A stretch of DNA of 27,945 nt from a virus, in IMG/VR virus record IMGVR_UViG_3300025000_000353, positions 1 to 27,945 of that record; one strand, written 5' to 3'. The position numbers were made by a program, and so were the translations under genes. Shown here one piece after another: positions 1 through 6,926 of this stretch (positions within the stretch are counted from its first letter, which is position 1; every line of letters starts with the position of its first letter). Under the pieces are notes generated by a model. That model saw nothing but the letters and a program-made list of their open reading frames with translations. It was not told the DNA's origin and ran no database searches.

Positions 1-273
1 AACCCATCTCCCCCATCCAACCCGTATTCTCCCTCCCCTTTTTTCTTGCCTCCCAAAGCTGCACTCGCGAGGTCAATCAGGAACTCGTAATCGAGCTTTC
101 TTTTGGAAGCCCAATCCTTCGTCTTGACTTGGTAAAGTCGTTTGATTTCGTCCCAGGAGTAATTCCACTTGTAGTAGATAACCGAGAGGGGGTTGAATTC
201 TGCGAGGAGATGCAAAAGGTCGTTAATGGTGAGGGGATCGTCCTCTTCCTCGGGAGCCTTTTTTCTTACTCGT
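1..273 (-). CDS. Tail assembly chaperone, frameshift extension (partial)
   Basis: This is the downstream half of a two-part tail assembly chaperone, equivalent to the T part of lambda gpG-T. It has no start codon or ribosome site of its own. It is open for about 90 codons in the -1 frame relative to the upstream gene, from about position 272 to the window edge, where it is cut. Visible stretches include KKAPEEEDDPLTINDLLHLL and YYKWNYSWDEIKRLYQVKTK, a believable helical protein with an acidic linker. In lambda-like phages such extensions are made by ribosomal slippage near the end of gene G and recruit the tail tube protein to the tape measure during assembly. The tape measure gene would be expected just beyond the left edge. 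The frame relationship is read directly; the function is inferred from position and family. Confidence 0.72.
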
Positions 274-670
274 TTTCCGCTGCGGTCATCCCCGCTCCCT
301 GCATCGAGGATACCGCGTTGATAAAAGTTTCAATTATGTGGACCGCCATCGTGAAGAGTGCAGGCACTTCGGTCATCGAGAGATTCTTGACGTTGCCTTG
401 GGTCTTCACTTTGCCCTGCTCATCGAACTCGGTCAGCATGATGTCGCCGATGGTCCCGAAGTTATTGATGAGAGTCATCAGGTCGGTTTTTACAATACCC
501 GCGGAAGGGTCGATGATTCCATTTCTGCCGAGGAACTCCGAGAGGAGCATCTCGATTTTGCCATAGGGCACGTCGATGGTGACCCACTCGCCTTCGGCGT
601 TGAGTCTCTGATACTTTCTGTCCGAGATTTGTTTCCAGGTTTCTTTAGGTTCTACTTTAGCCTTAGCCAT
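266..670 (-). CDS. Tail assembly chaperone (gpG-like), 134 aa
   Basis: A soluble protein of 134 aa directly downstream of the major tail protein gene, the usual place for the first tail assembly chaperone. The start was set at the ATG ending at 670 because it follows a GGAGGAGAA ribosome site; a longer frame reaching 721 runs through the hairpin at 701-732 and lacks such a site. The middle resembles small tail chaperones (SEFLGRNGIIDPSAGIVKTD, then MTLINNFGTIGDIMLTEFDE). It ends with AAENE and TAA. Just before the stop the sequence GGAAAAC could allow a -1 slip into the extension that runs to the window edge. Normal termination would give the short form and slippage the long form. Assignment rests on position and on the overlapping frame. 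Confidence 0.72.
   Translation of the reverse strand: MAKAKVEPKETWKQISDRKYQRLNAEGEWVTIDVPYGKIEMLLSEFLGRNGIIDPSAGIVKTDLMTLINNFGTIGDIMLTEFDEQGKVKTQGNVKNLSMTEVPALFTMAVHIIETFINAVSSMQGAGMTAAENE
272..278 (-). promoter_or_regulatory. Putative -1 frameshift slippery site
   Basis: On the minus strand the last zero-frame codons are GCG GAA AAC GAG TAA. The heptamer GGAAAAC spans the GAA-AAC pair and is the best slippage point visible before the stop. It matches X-XXY-YYZ only imperfectly, since the P-site pairing would be GAA to GGA. The -1 frame is open well upstream, so the exact site is uncertain. Confidence 0.45.
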
Positions 671-700
671 TTCTCCTCCAAGAGAATGTCGCGTGAAACA

Positions 701-732
701 AGAGGGCGAGGCTGAGATCAACCTCGCCCTCT
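701..732 (-). terminator. Hairpin after the major tail gene
   Basis: A perfect 11-bp inverted repeat (701-711 with 722-732) with a 10-nt loop between the major tail gene and the tail chaperone gene. The run of T after it on the minus strand is short, so partial termination or 3'-end protection of the abundant upstream mRNA is more likely than a full stop. Confidence 0.6.
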
Positions 733-740
733 GATTTTGA

Positions 741-754
741 ATTCACATCTGAAT
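741..754. promoter_or_regulatory. Operator-like 14-mer ATTCACATCTGAAT
   Basis: Exact consensus copy of the dispersed near-palindrome. It lies between the major tail stop codon and the hairpin at 701-732. No promoter is obvious over it, so a stoperator-like role is possible. Confidence 0.7.
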
Positions 755-778
755 TAAAAGTTGAATGAAATCAACTAC

Positions 779-1870
779 TTAGTGCTTATAGTAGAGTTCG
801 GAGTAAAGCGGGATGTTGCGAAGCCAAGCTTGGAGCGTCTCGTACTCTTTCGGAGCAGCCGGATTCCCGGACGAGGGCAGTGCGGCAAAATCCCCATTCT
901 TGGAGACCTCGGTTTGGTTGATTGCTTCCATCTCCCACGGAAGAGTGGAGTACTCGTTCTTGGGGTTGTAGGTAGGTGCCTTGGAAATACCTGCGTTAGG
1001 AATCCAGAAGGAAACCTGGGTATTACCTCTGGTGCGCGCCACAACCTCGACCGGGCAGGCAGACATCTTAGCCTCGTTGATGGTCTGCGAAACCATGTCC
1101 TTAAGGATCTGGATCTGGCTGTTGATGAATTCCTGGGCCTGGAAGGTAATCTGTCCACTGGTCTTAGTGACAATCCTGTCCATTACTTCTGCGGGAAATC
1201 CCGATTCGAGGCTCACGATGGAGTCGATGTTCGGTGCGAAGGAAGAATCGGTCAAGCCACCTACAGACTCATTAGCACCCCTGAACATCGAGAATGGAGT
1301 CACGATGCAGGTCTGGGTGCGGTCAATAGCCGAACCAGACCAGACAGGAACTGTCCAAGTGTCACCTACCTGCGCTGTAGGGGATGCCCCGAATGCCAGA
1401 GCGATACTCAGGCCGGATGCAGTAGGAGTTGACTCGTCGTTCAGGTCGATCTCAGTAGCCGCTACAGCCCCTCCTACGAGGGTAAGCTGGGTCCTGAAAC
1501 CGTTCGGGGCGAAGACCTCAACCTTCCCGGTAGCAGCCAGCACAGACCCGAGGGTGTCGTTGTACGCCCCAGCACGGACAATAAAGCAACCGTCGTAGAT
1601 CCCGGTGTAGGTTCCTGTCACGGTGACAGGCTGCCCGGTCCAGGTATTTGCTACTGCGGAGGGGAGCCCTGAGGTAGGTAAAACAACCGGGGTCACACCA
1701 TCGGACTCGTCGATGATGATTTTGGATTTGGAAGCGGCTATCGGGGTACCTACAACGGCAGTCCCGGCAGGACGGTAAGACGACTTACTGACCCGCACCT
1801 GGGCCACGCCAACCAACACGTCTCCTGCATTTTTAACAATCGGCTGATAATCTTTTCCTAATACGGCCAT
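779..1870 (-). CDS. Major tail protein, 363 aa
   Basis: Probable tail tube subunit, which polymerises into the tail tube around the tape measure. Visible features are an N-terminal stretch MAVLGKDYQPIVKNAGDVLV, a beta-rich, Ser/Thr/Gly/Val-rich middle (about residues 45-190) that looks like an inserted beta-sandwich domain, and a C-terminal part with TKTSGQITFQAQEF typical of tube proteins. At 363 aa it is longer than the usual 150-250 aa, which the inserted domain would explain. It is preceded by a tail terminator-like gene and followed by the tail chaperones, the standard order. A hairpin and an operator-like 14-mer follow the stop codon, as they do after the capsid gene, which fits a highly expressed product. 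The assignment is mainly from context. Confidence 0.72.
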   Translation of the reverse strand: MAVLGKDYQPIVKNAGDVLVGVAQVRVSKSSYRPAGTAVVGTPIAASKSKIIIDESDGVTPVVLPTSGLPSAVANTWTGQPVTVTGTYTGIYDGCFIVRAGAYNDTLGSVLAATGKVEVFAPNGFRTQLTLVGGAVAATEIDLNDESTPTASGLSIALAFGASPTAQVGDTWTVPVWSGSAIDRTQTCIVTPFSMFRGANESVGGLTDSSFAPNIDSIVSLESGFPAEVMDRIVTKTSGQITFQAQEFINSQIQILKDMVSQTINEAKMSACPVEVVARTRGNTQVSFWIPNAGISKAPTYNPKNEYSTLPWEMEAINQTEVSKNGDFAALPSSGNPAAPKEYETLQAWLRNIPLYSELYYKH

Positions 1871-1883
1871 TGGTGAATCTCCT

Positions 1884-2306
1884 TTAGTTTGTTTCAGCGA
1901 CGTAAGTTACGCCGACTGTTAAGCTGCGAAAAGCCCCGCCGCTGAAGTGGGGCATTACAGGGCTGAGGCTGGTTTCTTGAACCTCCATCCCACCTATTTC
2001 TTGTCCGTCATCGTAGTCGTAGACCACCATTGTGGTGCCTTTGTTGACCACCTTCATGACCTGATCAACCAGCCTGATCAGAACCTCTTTCGACTGCTTT
2101 GCGTTGTTTTGCGTAGCCATGTGGATGAAAAAAAGTTGTTTCGGCTGGTCTCCCGTAGGATTAGTCAGGGTTTCGATGACGACCCACTTTTCTAAATCTG
2201 CGTATTCCTCCAAGGTGATGTCCTCGAACACTCGGATGCCGAAGGGCACTTCGAGTTGCTCGTAGAGGTACCGGAAGAAGGACGCTTCTATGTCGGTCAG
2301 AGTCAT
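1884..2306 (-). CDS. Tail terminator-like protein, 140 aa
   Basis: A 140-aa protein beginning MTLTDIEASFFRYLYEQLEV. Its length and position between the gp10-like completion gene and the major tail gene fit the tail terminator (lambda gpU-like), which caps the tail tube and joins it to the head. It overlaps the upstream gene by 4 nt (ATGA), so the two are translationally coupled. It ends with a beta-rich stretch (FRSLTVGVTYVAETN), as terminators of this type often do. No catalytic motif is expected or seen. Sequence recognition is weak; gene order carries most of the call. Confidence 0.55.
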   Translation of the reverse strand: MTLTDIEASFFRYLYEQLEVPFGIRVFEDITLEEYADLEKWVVIETLTNPTGDQPKQLFFIHMATQNNAKQSKEVLIRLVDQVMKVVNKGTTMVVYDYDDGQEIGGMEVQETSLSPVMPHFSGGAFRSLTVGVTYVAETN

Positions 2307-2905
2307 TTAGTCCCTCCCCAGTTGACGCCCTCTAAAACTGCGGTCATGACCGCTTTCTCGATTTCATTTCTTTTGGTTTTGAAAAGCTCGTTGGCGATTG
2401 TGAAGAGGGCGCGAGCCGGAACTCGTTTGTTCTTCTCGTTCACCCCACCGAACTCAGTCAGTAAGGCGTGTTTGAGGGCCTCTGCGTCTCTTGCGCCATC
2501 AATCCCAGCGAAGACCTTGGCTACCCGGTCGGAGTAGTAGGAGCCAACCTGAACTGAATGCCCAACCGCCCCAAAGACTTCCCCGGTCTGGTACCAAAAA
2601 GTGACCTTGCCTCCACGCTTGATCTTGCTGTTGATAGCCCTGGGTGAGAGTGGTTCCCAACCGCCAGCAGGTGATGCCGTAAGCCCCTCGAAGGATATGA
2701 CCGGATAAGCATGACCGCCACCTTCCATGTCTGTAGAAGCCTCCACGGTCCCTATGGCCTTGATCACCCCGTTCCTGTACGCCTTCGCGTAGTGCTCGAT
2801 TACGTAGAAGAGCTTCTTCGTGTCCATCACGTTGGATTCGAGTTTCTTGATTTTTTGGGTGATCCTGGTCAAGTCGGATTTCTTGAACTTGATAGAAGTA
2901 ATCAT
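2303..2905 (-). CDS. HK97 gp10-like / virion morphogenesis protein, 200 aa
   Basis: A 200-aa head-tail joining or tail completion protein. The central segment GGWEPLSPRAINSKIKRGGK has the W-x-P-L-S-P pattern followed by basic residues seen in phage virion morphogenesis and HK97 gp10-like proteins. The later VPARALFTIANEL matches the Pro-Ala-Arg-aromatic motif common near their C termini. The N terminus is a lysine-rich helix. It overlaps the upstream gene by 1 nt and the downstream gene by 4 nt, placing it in a tightly coupled connector block. The family call is reasonably firm; its exact place in the neck is inferred. Confidence 0.62.
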   Translation of the reverse strand: MITSIKFKKSDLTRITQKIKKLESNVMDTKKLFYVIEHYAKAYRNGVIKAIGTVEASTDMEGGGHAYPVISFEGLTASPAGGWEPLSPRAINSKIKRGGKVTFWYQTGEVFGAVGHSVQVGSYYSDRVAKVFAGIDGARDAEALKHALLTEFGGVNEKNKRVPARALFTIANELFKTKRNEIEKAVMTAVLEGVNWGGTK

Positions 2906-3528
2906 TAGCGCACGTCCACATCAACGTACAGAACCCACAGCCCAACCAAGTCATCTCGGTTGATGCTGTTGACTTTGTACACGCTGCCTGAGTCACAAAT
3001 CAGGCGGTCGTTTATCTGGACCCCAACTTTGCTCTGGATAACCACTTTGATTTTCTCAGCAGCGAGGTTTTGGTCCTTCTGTTCATTGACGTTCATCGAC
3101 ATCGAGGAGGTCATAATCGGCACGTCGTAAGCCACAATCGAACCTTCAGCTTCGGTAGCTCTACCAAACGAGTTCCTACTTGAATCAGAGAACCGCTCGA
3201 TGTTGGCTAGCACATTCACAAAATAAACCGTCCCGTCTATGTAGGCGCATACCCCACCATCTATTTCCTTCTTCAGAGACATGACCAAGTACTTTTTGTC
3301 GTCAGCGCGGTCCTGAATCAGTTCCCCATCCCCGACAGGAGCATCTGGCATGAACCAGGCTTTGTGGGTCTTGATTCGGGCGACAGGGGAGGTGGCCTGA
3401 GTGTTGATCTCGACGTAGCCGTAGAAGCTCTCGTTGCGATCCAGATTGATGATCCGGGGCTCTCCGTCAATGGTCCCTGTCCGAGTTCTCAGGATTCTGG
3501 CGGATAACCTTGCTGCAAATTTGCTCAT
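2905..3528 (-). CDS. Putative head closure / neck protein, 207 aa
   Basis: A 207-aa protein in the slot between the gp6-like connector and the gp10-like protein, where a head closure or stopper protein normally lies. It is predicted to be mostly beta strand, with segments such as DDKKYLVMSLKKEIDGGVCA and SGSVYKVNSI near a C-terminal VGLWVLYVDVDVR. It begins MSKFAARLSARILRTRTGTI after an AGGAGG-type ribosome site. No family motif is recognised with certainty. At about 200 aa it is longer than the usual 110-130 aa stoppers, so it may carry an extra domain. Confidence 0.45.
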   Translation of the reverse strand: MSKFAARLSARILRTRTGTIDGEPRIINLDRNESFYGYVEINTQATSPVARIKTHKAWFMPDAPVGDGELIQDRADDKKYLVMSLKKEIDGGVCAYIDGTVYFVNVLANIERFSDSSRNSFGRATEAEGSIVAYDVPIMTSSMSMNVNEQKDQNLAAEKIKVVIQSKVGVQINDRLICDSGSVYKVNSINRDDLVGLWVLYVDVDVR

Positions 3529-3541
3529 CCAAGATCCTCCT

Positions 3542-4120
3542 TTAAAGAACCAGAATTTTGCGATAGCGATCCAGAACTCTTTTAACTAGCATCGGAAGAT
3601 CGTCGCTTTCGAACTTCTCTTCCAAATTGTTAAACTTCTGGGCCGATACGCCCAAAGTCTCTTTGTCGATCTTGGTGTACTCAATGGCTACCAAGTAAGA
3701 TGCAGCATACTTGAGGTCGTCCGGCATCTCTTCTTCAGCAAAACCTGCGTTGAAAGATATCGAGATGTTCCTTCTACCTAAGGTGAAGACCGTGCTTCCA
3801 TCCTTAAAGAGAAGGACTCCTTCATCCTCCGCTGCAACAATGTCGGCAGTCACATCCTCGAACACGGTGTAGGTGAGGTCGTCGTAGATCAGAACTTCTT
3901 CCACTGAATTGACCGGGTAAACCCCCAAGTCCAACTCGGTGTCGCCGTTGCCGTTGAACTTCTTCTCTTCGTAATCCTTAGCCAGCATAGCCCAGCCACA
4001 GTAGTTGCTGATCACCCCGTCAATCAAAAGAATCAACGCCGAGATGGTGCTGTTCTGGGCCGTGGTGAGTACATCCTGGTTCAGGAAGGTCTTTACATTA
4101 GCTACTGTGGTAAAGCTCAT
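3542..4120 (-). CDS. Head-tail connector (gp6-like adaptor), 192 aa
   Basis: A 192-aa protein matching the phage gp6-like head-tail connector type. It has an N-terminal helix (VANVKTFLNQD), an early ISALILLIDGVISNYCGW segment typical of these adaptors, a central beta insertion with LDLGVYPVNSVEEVLIYDD, and a C-terminal helical part (PDDLKYAASYLVAIEYTK). The pattern of a hydrophobic helix, then a beta region with Y-P-V-x-S-V, then helices is characteristic of the family that docks under the portal. It lies shortly after the capsid block, as expected. Confidence 0.7.
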   Translation of the reverse strand: MSFTTVANVKTFLNQDVLTTAQNSTISALILLIDGVISNYCGWAMLAKDYEEKKFNGNGDTELDLGVYPVNSVEEVLIYDDLTYTVFEDVTADIVAAEDEGVLLFKDGSTVFTLGRRNISISFNAGFAEEEMPDDLKYAASYLVAIEYTKIDKETLGVSAQKFNNLEEKFESDDLPMLVKRVLDRYRKILVL

Positions 4121-4123
4121 GGA

Positions 4124-4495
4124 TTATTTCCTCTTGCCCTTGCCCTGCTTGGCTTCTGGAGTCTCAATTTCAAGGGCATCCTCTTTGGTCTCTGGGGCAA
4201 AATCCTTGTCCTTCTCGAAGGCGTCTTCTTTGGCAGTCATAGGCTTGGGGTTGAAGATGTCAGCATCTTCATACTGATCCAAGATCTCCTGCATATTCTT
4301 CTGGGCCTCTGCTGCGAGCCTTTCAGTTTTCTCTTTCAAGTAAGCCTCGACATCTTCGATCACCTGAAGTTTCTGCGGAAAATCTGCAAGCATCTGCGCT
4401 TTGTGCTCCTCAGAGATGTCCAGGCCGATGGTGTCACCTCCAGGCCAAATCTCGAAAGACGGCTCTCTGTAGGTTTGAATAGCTGCGAGTTCCAT
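4124..4495 (-). CDS. Hypothetical head-region protein, acidic, 123 aa
   Basis: A 123-aa charged protein of unknown function between the major capsid and connector genes. It begins MELAAIQTYREPSFEIWPGG. Residues 28-75 form a likely amphipathic helix or coiled coil (EEHKAQMLADFPQKLQVIED), followed by a low-complexity Glu/Lys/Asp/Pro tail ending in basic GKGKRK. Small acidic proteins in this slot can be head-assembly or decoration proteins, but nothing in the sequence proves that. It starts after the hairpin and operator-like site that follow the capsid gene and ends 3 nt before the next start. Confidence 0.6.
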   Translation of the reverse strand: MELAAIQTYREPSFEIWPGGDTIGLDISEEHKAQMLADFPQKLQVIEDVEAYLKEKTERLAAEAQKNMQEILDQYEDADIFNPKPMTAKEDAFEKDKDFAPETKEDALEIETPEAKQGKGKRK

Positions 4496-4519
4496 AAATC
4501 TCCTGTATTCCTATGAGAA

Positions 4520-4547
4520 AGGGCGGGGGAGCTAAGGCCCCCGCCCT
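4520..4547 (-). terminator. Hairpin after the capsid gene
   Basis: A perfect 10-bp GC-rich inverted repeat (4520-4529 with 4538-4547) with an 8-nt loop, followed on the minus strand by TTTCTCAT. It is probably a leaky terminator or mRNA-stabilising hairpin for capsid transcripts, and its layout matches the hairpin after the major tail gene. Confidence 0.6.
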
Positions 4548-4561
4548 ATTCACATCTGAAT
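4548..4561. promoter_or_regulatory. Operator-like 14-mer ATTCACATCTGAAT
   Basis: Exact consensus copy, directly against the capsid hairpin and 5 bp from the capsid stop codon. It repeats the stop, 14-mer, hairpin order seen after the major tail gene. Confidence 0.72.
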
Positions 4562-4566
4562 AGATT

Positions 4567-5922
4567 TTAGTAGTTGATGCCTACCGCGCAGGTCGGGTCG
4601 GTAGCAGTCAGGACTTTCTGGAAGTCGAGGCGCTGCGAACCGATCAGGTTCAGGGTCTGGTTGAACGGGTTGCGGAAGGTCTCCAGTGCGAAGGCGTCGC
4701 GATCACCCCACATGTAAGCGTTCTTGTTGACCAGGACGCAGGTGTTCTTGGCGTTGTTGGCTGCGGTGGTGTAGTCATGAAGGCCGGAAGCGTTCAGACC
4801 GCCAAGTGCGTCCGGGAGGTCAGCAGTGGAGCCGGTGTTGGCTTTCGGCACCAGTTCGGAGACGATGATGGGGATGTTGTCGAAGCGGCCCATCTCGCCG
4901 GTCAGGAGGGTAGCGCCTGCGCCGTAGGAGTAGAGCATCTGGAATGCCCCGCTGTTCCATGCGGTAGCCAGCATCTTGTTGTAGTCAGCCATCGAAACGA
5001 TGATCGCGAGGTCCGAGGGGGTTTTGCCATACTTGCCCATCGCGGTCCTGAGGGAGCGCAGGTTGTCCGCTGTGAACCCGCCAGAGGCGAACGAAACAGC
5101 GGCGTTACCTGCGGCAGAGTTGGTGGCGTCTGCACGGATGCCTGCGACCAGAGTACGGCAGTCAGTTGCACCATAGGCGCCGTTGGCGAGCAGCGTAGCG
5201 TTCTTGTCGCCGTTCAGGGACATAGTTTCCTGCGCGAGCGCGAAGCCGTCGATGAGCTGCTTGCGGATGAACGGCAGCACAGACACAATGCTGTCCTGCT
5301 CGAATTCGTCAGTGAACTCGATGTTGGACATGATTTTCTGGCTAGCGAAGGTCAGCTTCGCGGTGCTTGCTTTAACCTTGGTCGGAGCACCACCCTCGGC
5401 AACACTCTGAGCAATCCCACGACCCGGAGAGAACGGCAGTACGTAGGTAGGAGCAGGCATGTTGATGCGGGAGAACAGATTGGCGATTTCCAGCTTCAGC
5501 CAGATCTCTTCCTTCAGGGTGCTGGAGAAAGCGGTGGGGATGAATTCAAGACCCGTGGCGGAACCCGTGGTGGTCTGGGCATCGACGGTGAAGCCCGAAG
5601 CTTTCACTGCGTCCCGGTACTCCGGAATAGTGAGGATCGCGCCGTAGGCGTCTTTATTCAGGTGCCCGGATTCGGTACGCAGGAGGTGGGAGGCGATAAA
5701 CAGCTCATCCATCTTGCGGTCGAGTTCAACAGACTTCTCCTTGGTGACATGCTGGTCAACCGCGAACTGGTGACGCTTCTCAGTCATCTGAGCCTGGAGA
5801 GCGGTCAGTTTGTCACCCAGTTCTTTGACTTCTGCGGTCTGGCTTGCATTGACTTTATCAGCCAGAGTTTTGGTGAGGTTGGCGACTTCGCCCTGGAGCT
5901 GCTCAAGAATTTCTTTACTCAT
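4567..5922 (-). CDS. Major capsid protein, HK97 fold, 451 aa
   Basis: Main head shell protein of the HK97 gp5 type. Residues 1 to about 75 are a heptad-rich coiled coil (LQGEVANLTKTLADKVNASQ and following) that looks like the delta scaffold domain removed by the prohead protease. The mature part seems to begin around residues 105-125. Recognisable later segments are GLEFIPTAFSSTLKEEIW (N-arm and E-loop region), SNIEFTDEFEQDSIVSVLPF, and the P-domain/A-domain stretch DLAIIVSMADYNKML. The C terminus has QTLNLIGSQRLDFQKVL. Its length is slightly above HK97 gp5 (385 aa). It follows the protease gene and starts after AGGAGATAT. Confidence 0.9.
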   Translation of the reverse strand: MSKEILEQLQGEVANLTKTLADKVNASQTAEVKELGDKLTALQAQMTEKRHQFAVDQHVTKEKSVELDRKMDELFIASHLLRTESGHLNKDAYGAILTIPEYRDAVKASGFTVDAQTTTGSATGLEFIPTAFSSTLKEEIWLKLEIANLFSRINMPAPTYVLPFSPGRGIAQSVAEGGAPTKVKASTAKLTFASQKIMSNIEFTDEFEQDSIVSVLPFIRKQLIDGFALAQETMSLNGDKNATLLANGAYGATDCRTLVAGIRADATNSAAGNAAVSFASGGFTADNLRSLRTAMGKYGKTPSDLAIIVSMADYNKMLATAWNSGAFQMLYSYGAGATLLTGEMGRFDNIPIIVSELVPKANTGSTADLPDALGGLNASGLHDYTTAANNAKNTCVLVNKNAYMWGDRDAFALETFRNPFNQTLNLIGSQRLDFQKVLTATDPTCAVGINY

Positions 5923-5954
5923 GTTTGGATATCTCCTGTTTGGTTTGTGCTCTC

Positions 5955-6308
5955 TTAGTCGAGCGCCTTTTTGATTTCTTCGATCTGCACAAGCAGCTCT
6001 TTCATGGTGGTCACATCTTCCTCACTGAGTTCTTCCTCAGCAGGTGCCTCTTTTTCCTCTTCCGGGATTTCCTCAGGGGTCTCCTCTGCGGGCGCCTCCT
6101 TGAGTTGCTCCTGCAGCTTGGCTACTTCTTCCTGAAGGGCCTTCATTGCGTCGGTGACTTCCGCGAGCGCCTTGAAGACAACCTCGGCCACATATGCTTT
6201 CGCATCGACCTCGATTTCCTCCTCAAGCTTCGCGCCCATCCCGAGGGCCTCCAGTCGTTTGACCTCTGCCTCAGGCAGGGTGTCTCTGAGCGTAGAAACG
6301 AATTTCAT
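5955..6308 (-). CDS. Internal in-frame start: scaffold-like protein, 117 aa
   Basis: An ATG at codon 207 of the protease gene is preceded by AAAAAGGAGTAGCA, a very good ribosome site with 5-nt spacing. It would give a separate 117-aa acidic coiled-coil protein starting MKFVSTLRDTLPEAEVKRLE. It would mirror lambda Nu3, the scaffold made from the 3' end of protease gene C. The capsid protein has its own delta-like domain, so the protein could be an extra scaffold or an assembly co-factor. The start is read directly; the function is inferred. Confidence 0.55.
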   Translation of the reverse strand: MKFVSTLRDTLPEAEVKRLEALGMGAKLEEEIEVDAKAYVAEVVFKALAEVTDAMKALQEEVAKLQEQLKEAPAEETPEEIPEEEKEAPAEEELSEEDVTTMKELLVQIEEIKKALD

Positions 6309-6926
6309 TGCTACTCCTTTTTGTTCTTGAGTTTCATTTTCAATGGTGGGACAAATTTTTCCTGTAAGTTCGCCTGCGTAGAAACCTCCATCGTCGGGGA
6401 GGGATTTGATGATTTGGAAGGAAGATGCTGAATTCGCTGGAATTCCAACACACGAGACCTCAAGCAAAAGTGACTTCGTGATGAAGTAGACTTGGCGATC
6501 TCCGATCTTTTTGTACTCACCAGCCAGAGATCTAAATCCGACGGAGAAGTAGGAGATGAGCCCCGATTTGATGCGGTAGAAATCTTCATCATCCATCGCG
6601 CCCTTGTGGATCTCTGCTTCGATGTAAAGACCATCCTTCTTCTTGACTACGGAAATCCCTCTGCCGATTGTGGCCTGGCGGTTATGTTGGAGTAGAATCT
6701 GGGGGTTCTTCTTCCAGATCGTTACGTCAATACCACTCGCGATTATGCAGTCGCCGACCAAATCGCAATAGACATCGCCTTCTTCTACAGCCCCAGAAAA
6801 GTTCGCGTAGCCTGCTATCTTGATTACTTCGGAATCTCCAGTGTCACACGTTGCTGGATCGTGGGGAGGGTCAGTCGCAGCCTTGACCTCAAATCTAGTC
6901 AGTAGATTAAAATTTTTATTTTCCAT
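5955..6926 (-). CDS. Prohead protease (HK97 gp4 / U35 type) with acidic C-terminal extension, 323 aa
   Basis: A serine protease that cleaves the capsid delta domain during head maturation. Residues 35-170 form the protease core: IKIAGYANFSGAVEEGD at the start, the catalytic-His-like ILLQHN (H81), the Ser motif YFSVGFR (S128), and LLLEVSCVGIPANS near residue 160. These match the H...S pattern of the U35/S78 family. Residues from about 207 on are different: a Glu-rich coiled-coil extension (QEEVAKLQEQLKEAPAEE and following). This part has its own internal ATG at 6308 and looks like a scaffold. A divergent copy of the first 25 or so codons lies upstream of the HNH gene at 7696-7785, which suggests endonuclease insertion here. 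Confidence 0.87.
   Translation of the reverse strand: MENKNFNLLTRFEVKAATDPPHDPATCDTGDSEVIKIAGYANFSGAVEEGDVYCDLVGDCIIASGIDVTIWKKNPQILLQHNRQATIGRGISVVKKKDGLYIEAEIHKGAMDDEDFYRIKSGLISYFSVGFRSLAGEYKKIGDRQVYFITKSLLLEVSCVGIPANSASSFQIIKSLPDDGGFYAGELTGKICPTIENETQEQKGVAMKFVSTLRDTLPEAEVKRLEALGMGAKLEEEIEVDAKAYVAEVVFKALAEVTDAMKALQEEVAKLQEQLKEAPAEETPEEIPEEEKEAPAEEELSEEDVTTMKELLVQIEEIKKALD

Noticed and set aside
4777-5958. Long plus-strand open frame opposite the capsid gene
   Set aside because: It mirrors a strongly supported capsid gene in another frame and has no ribosome site or protein-like features of its own.
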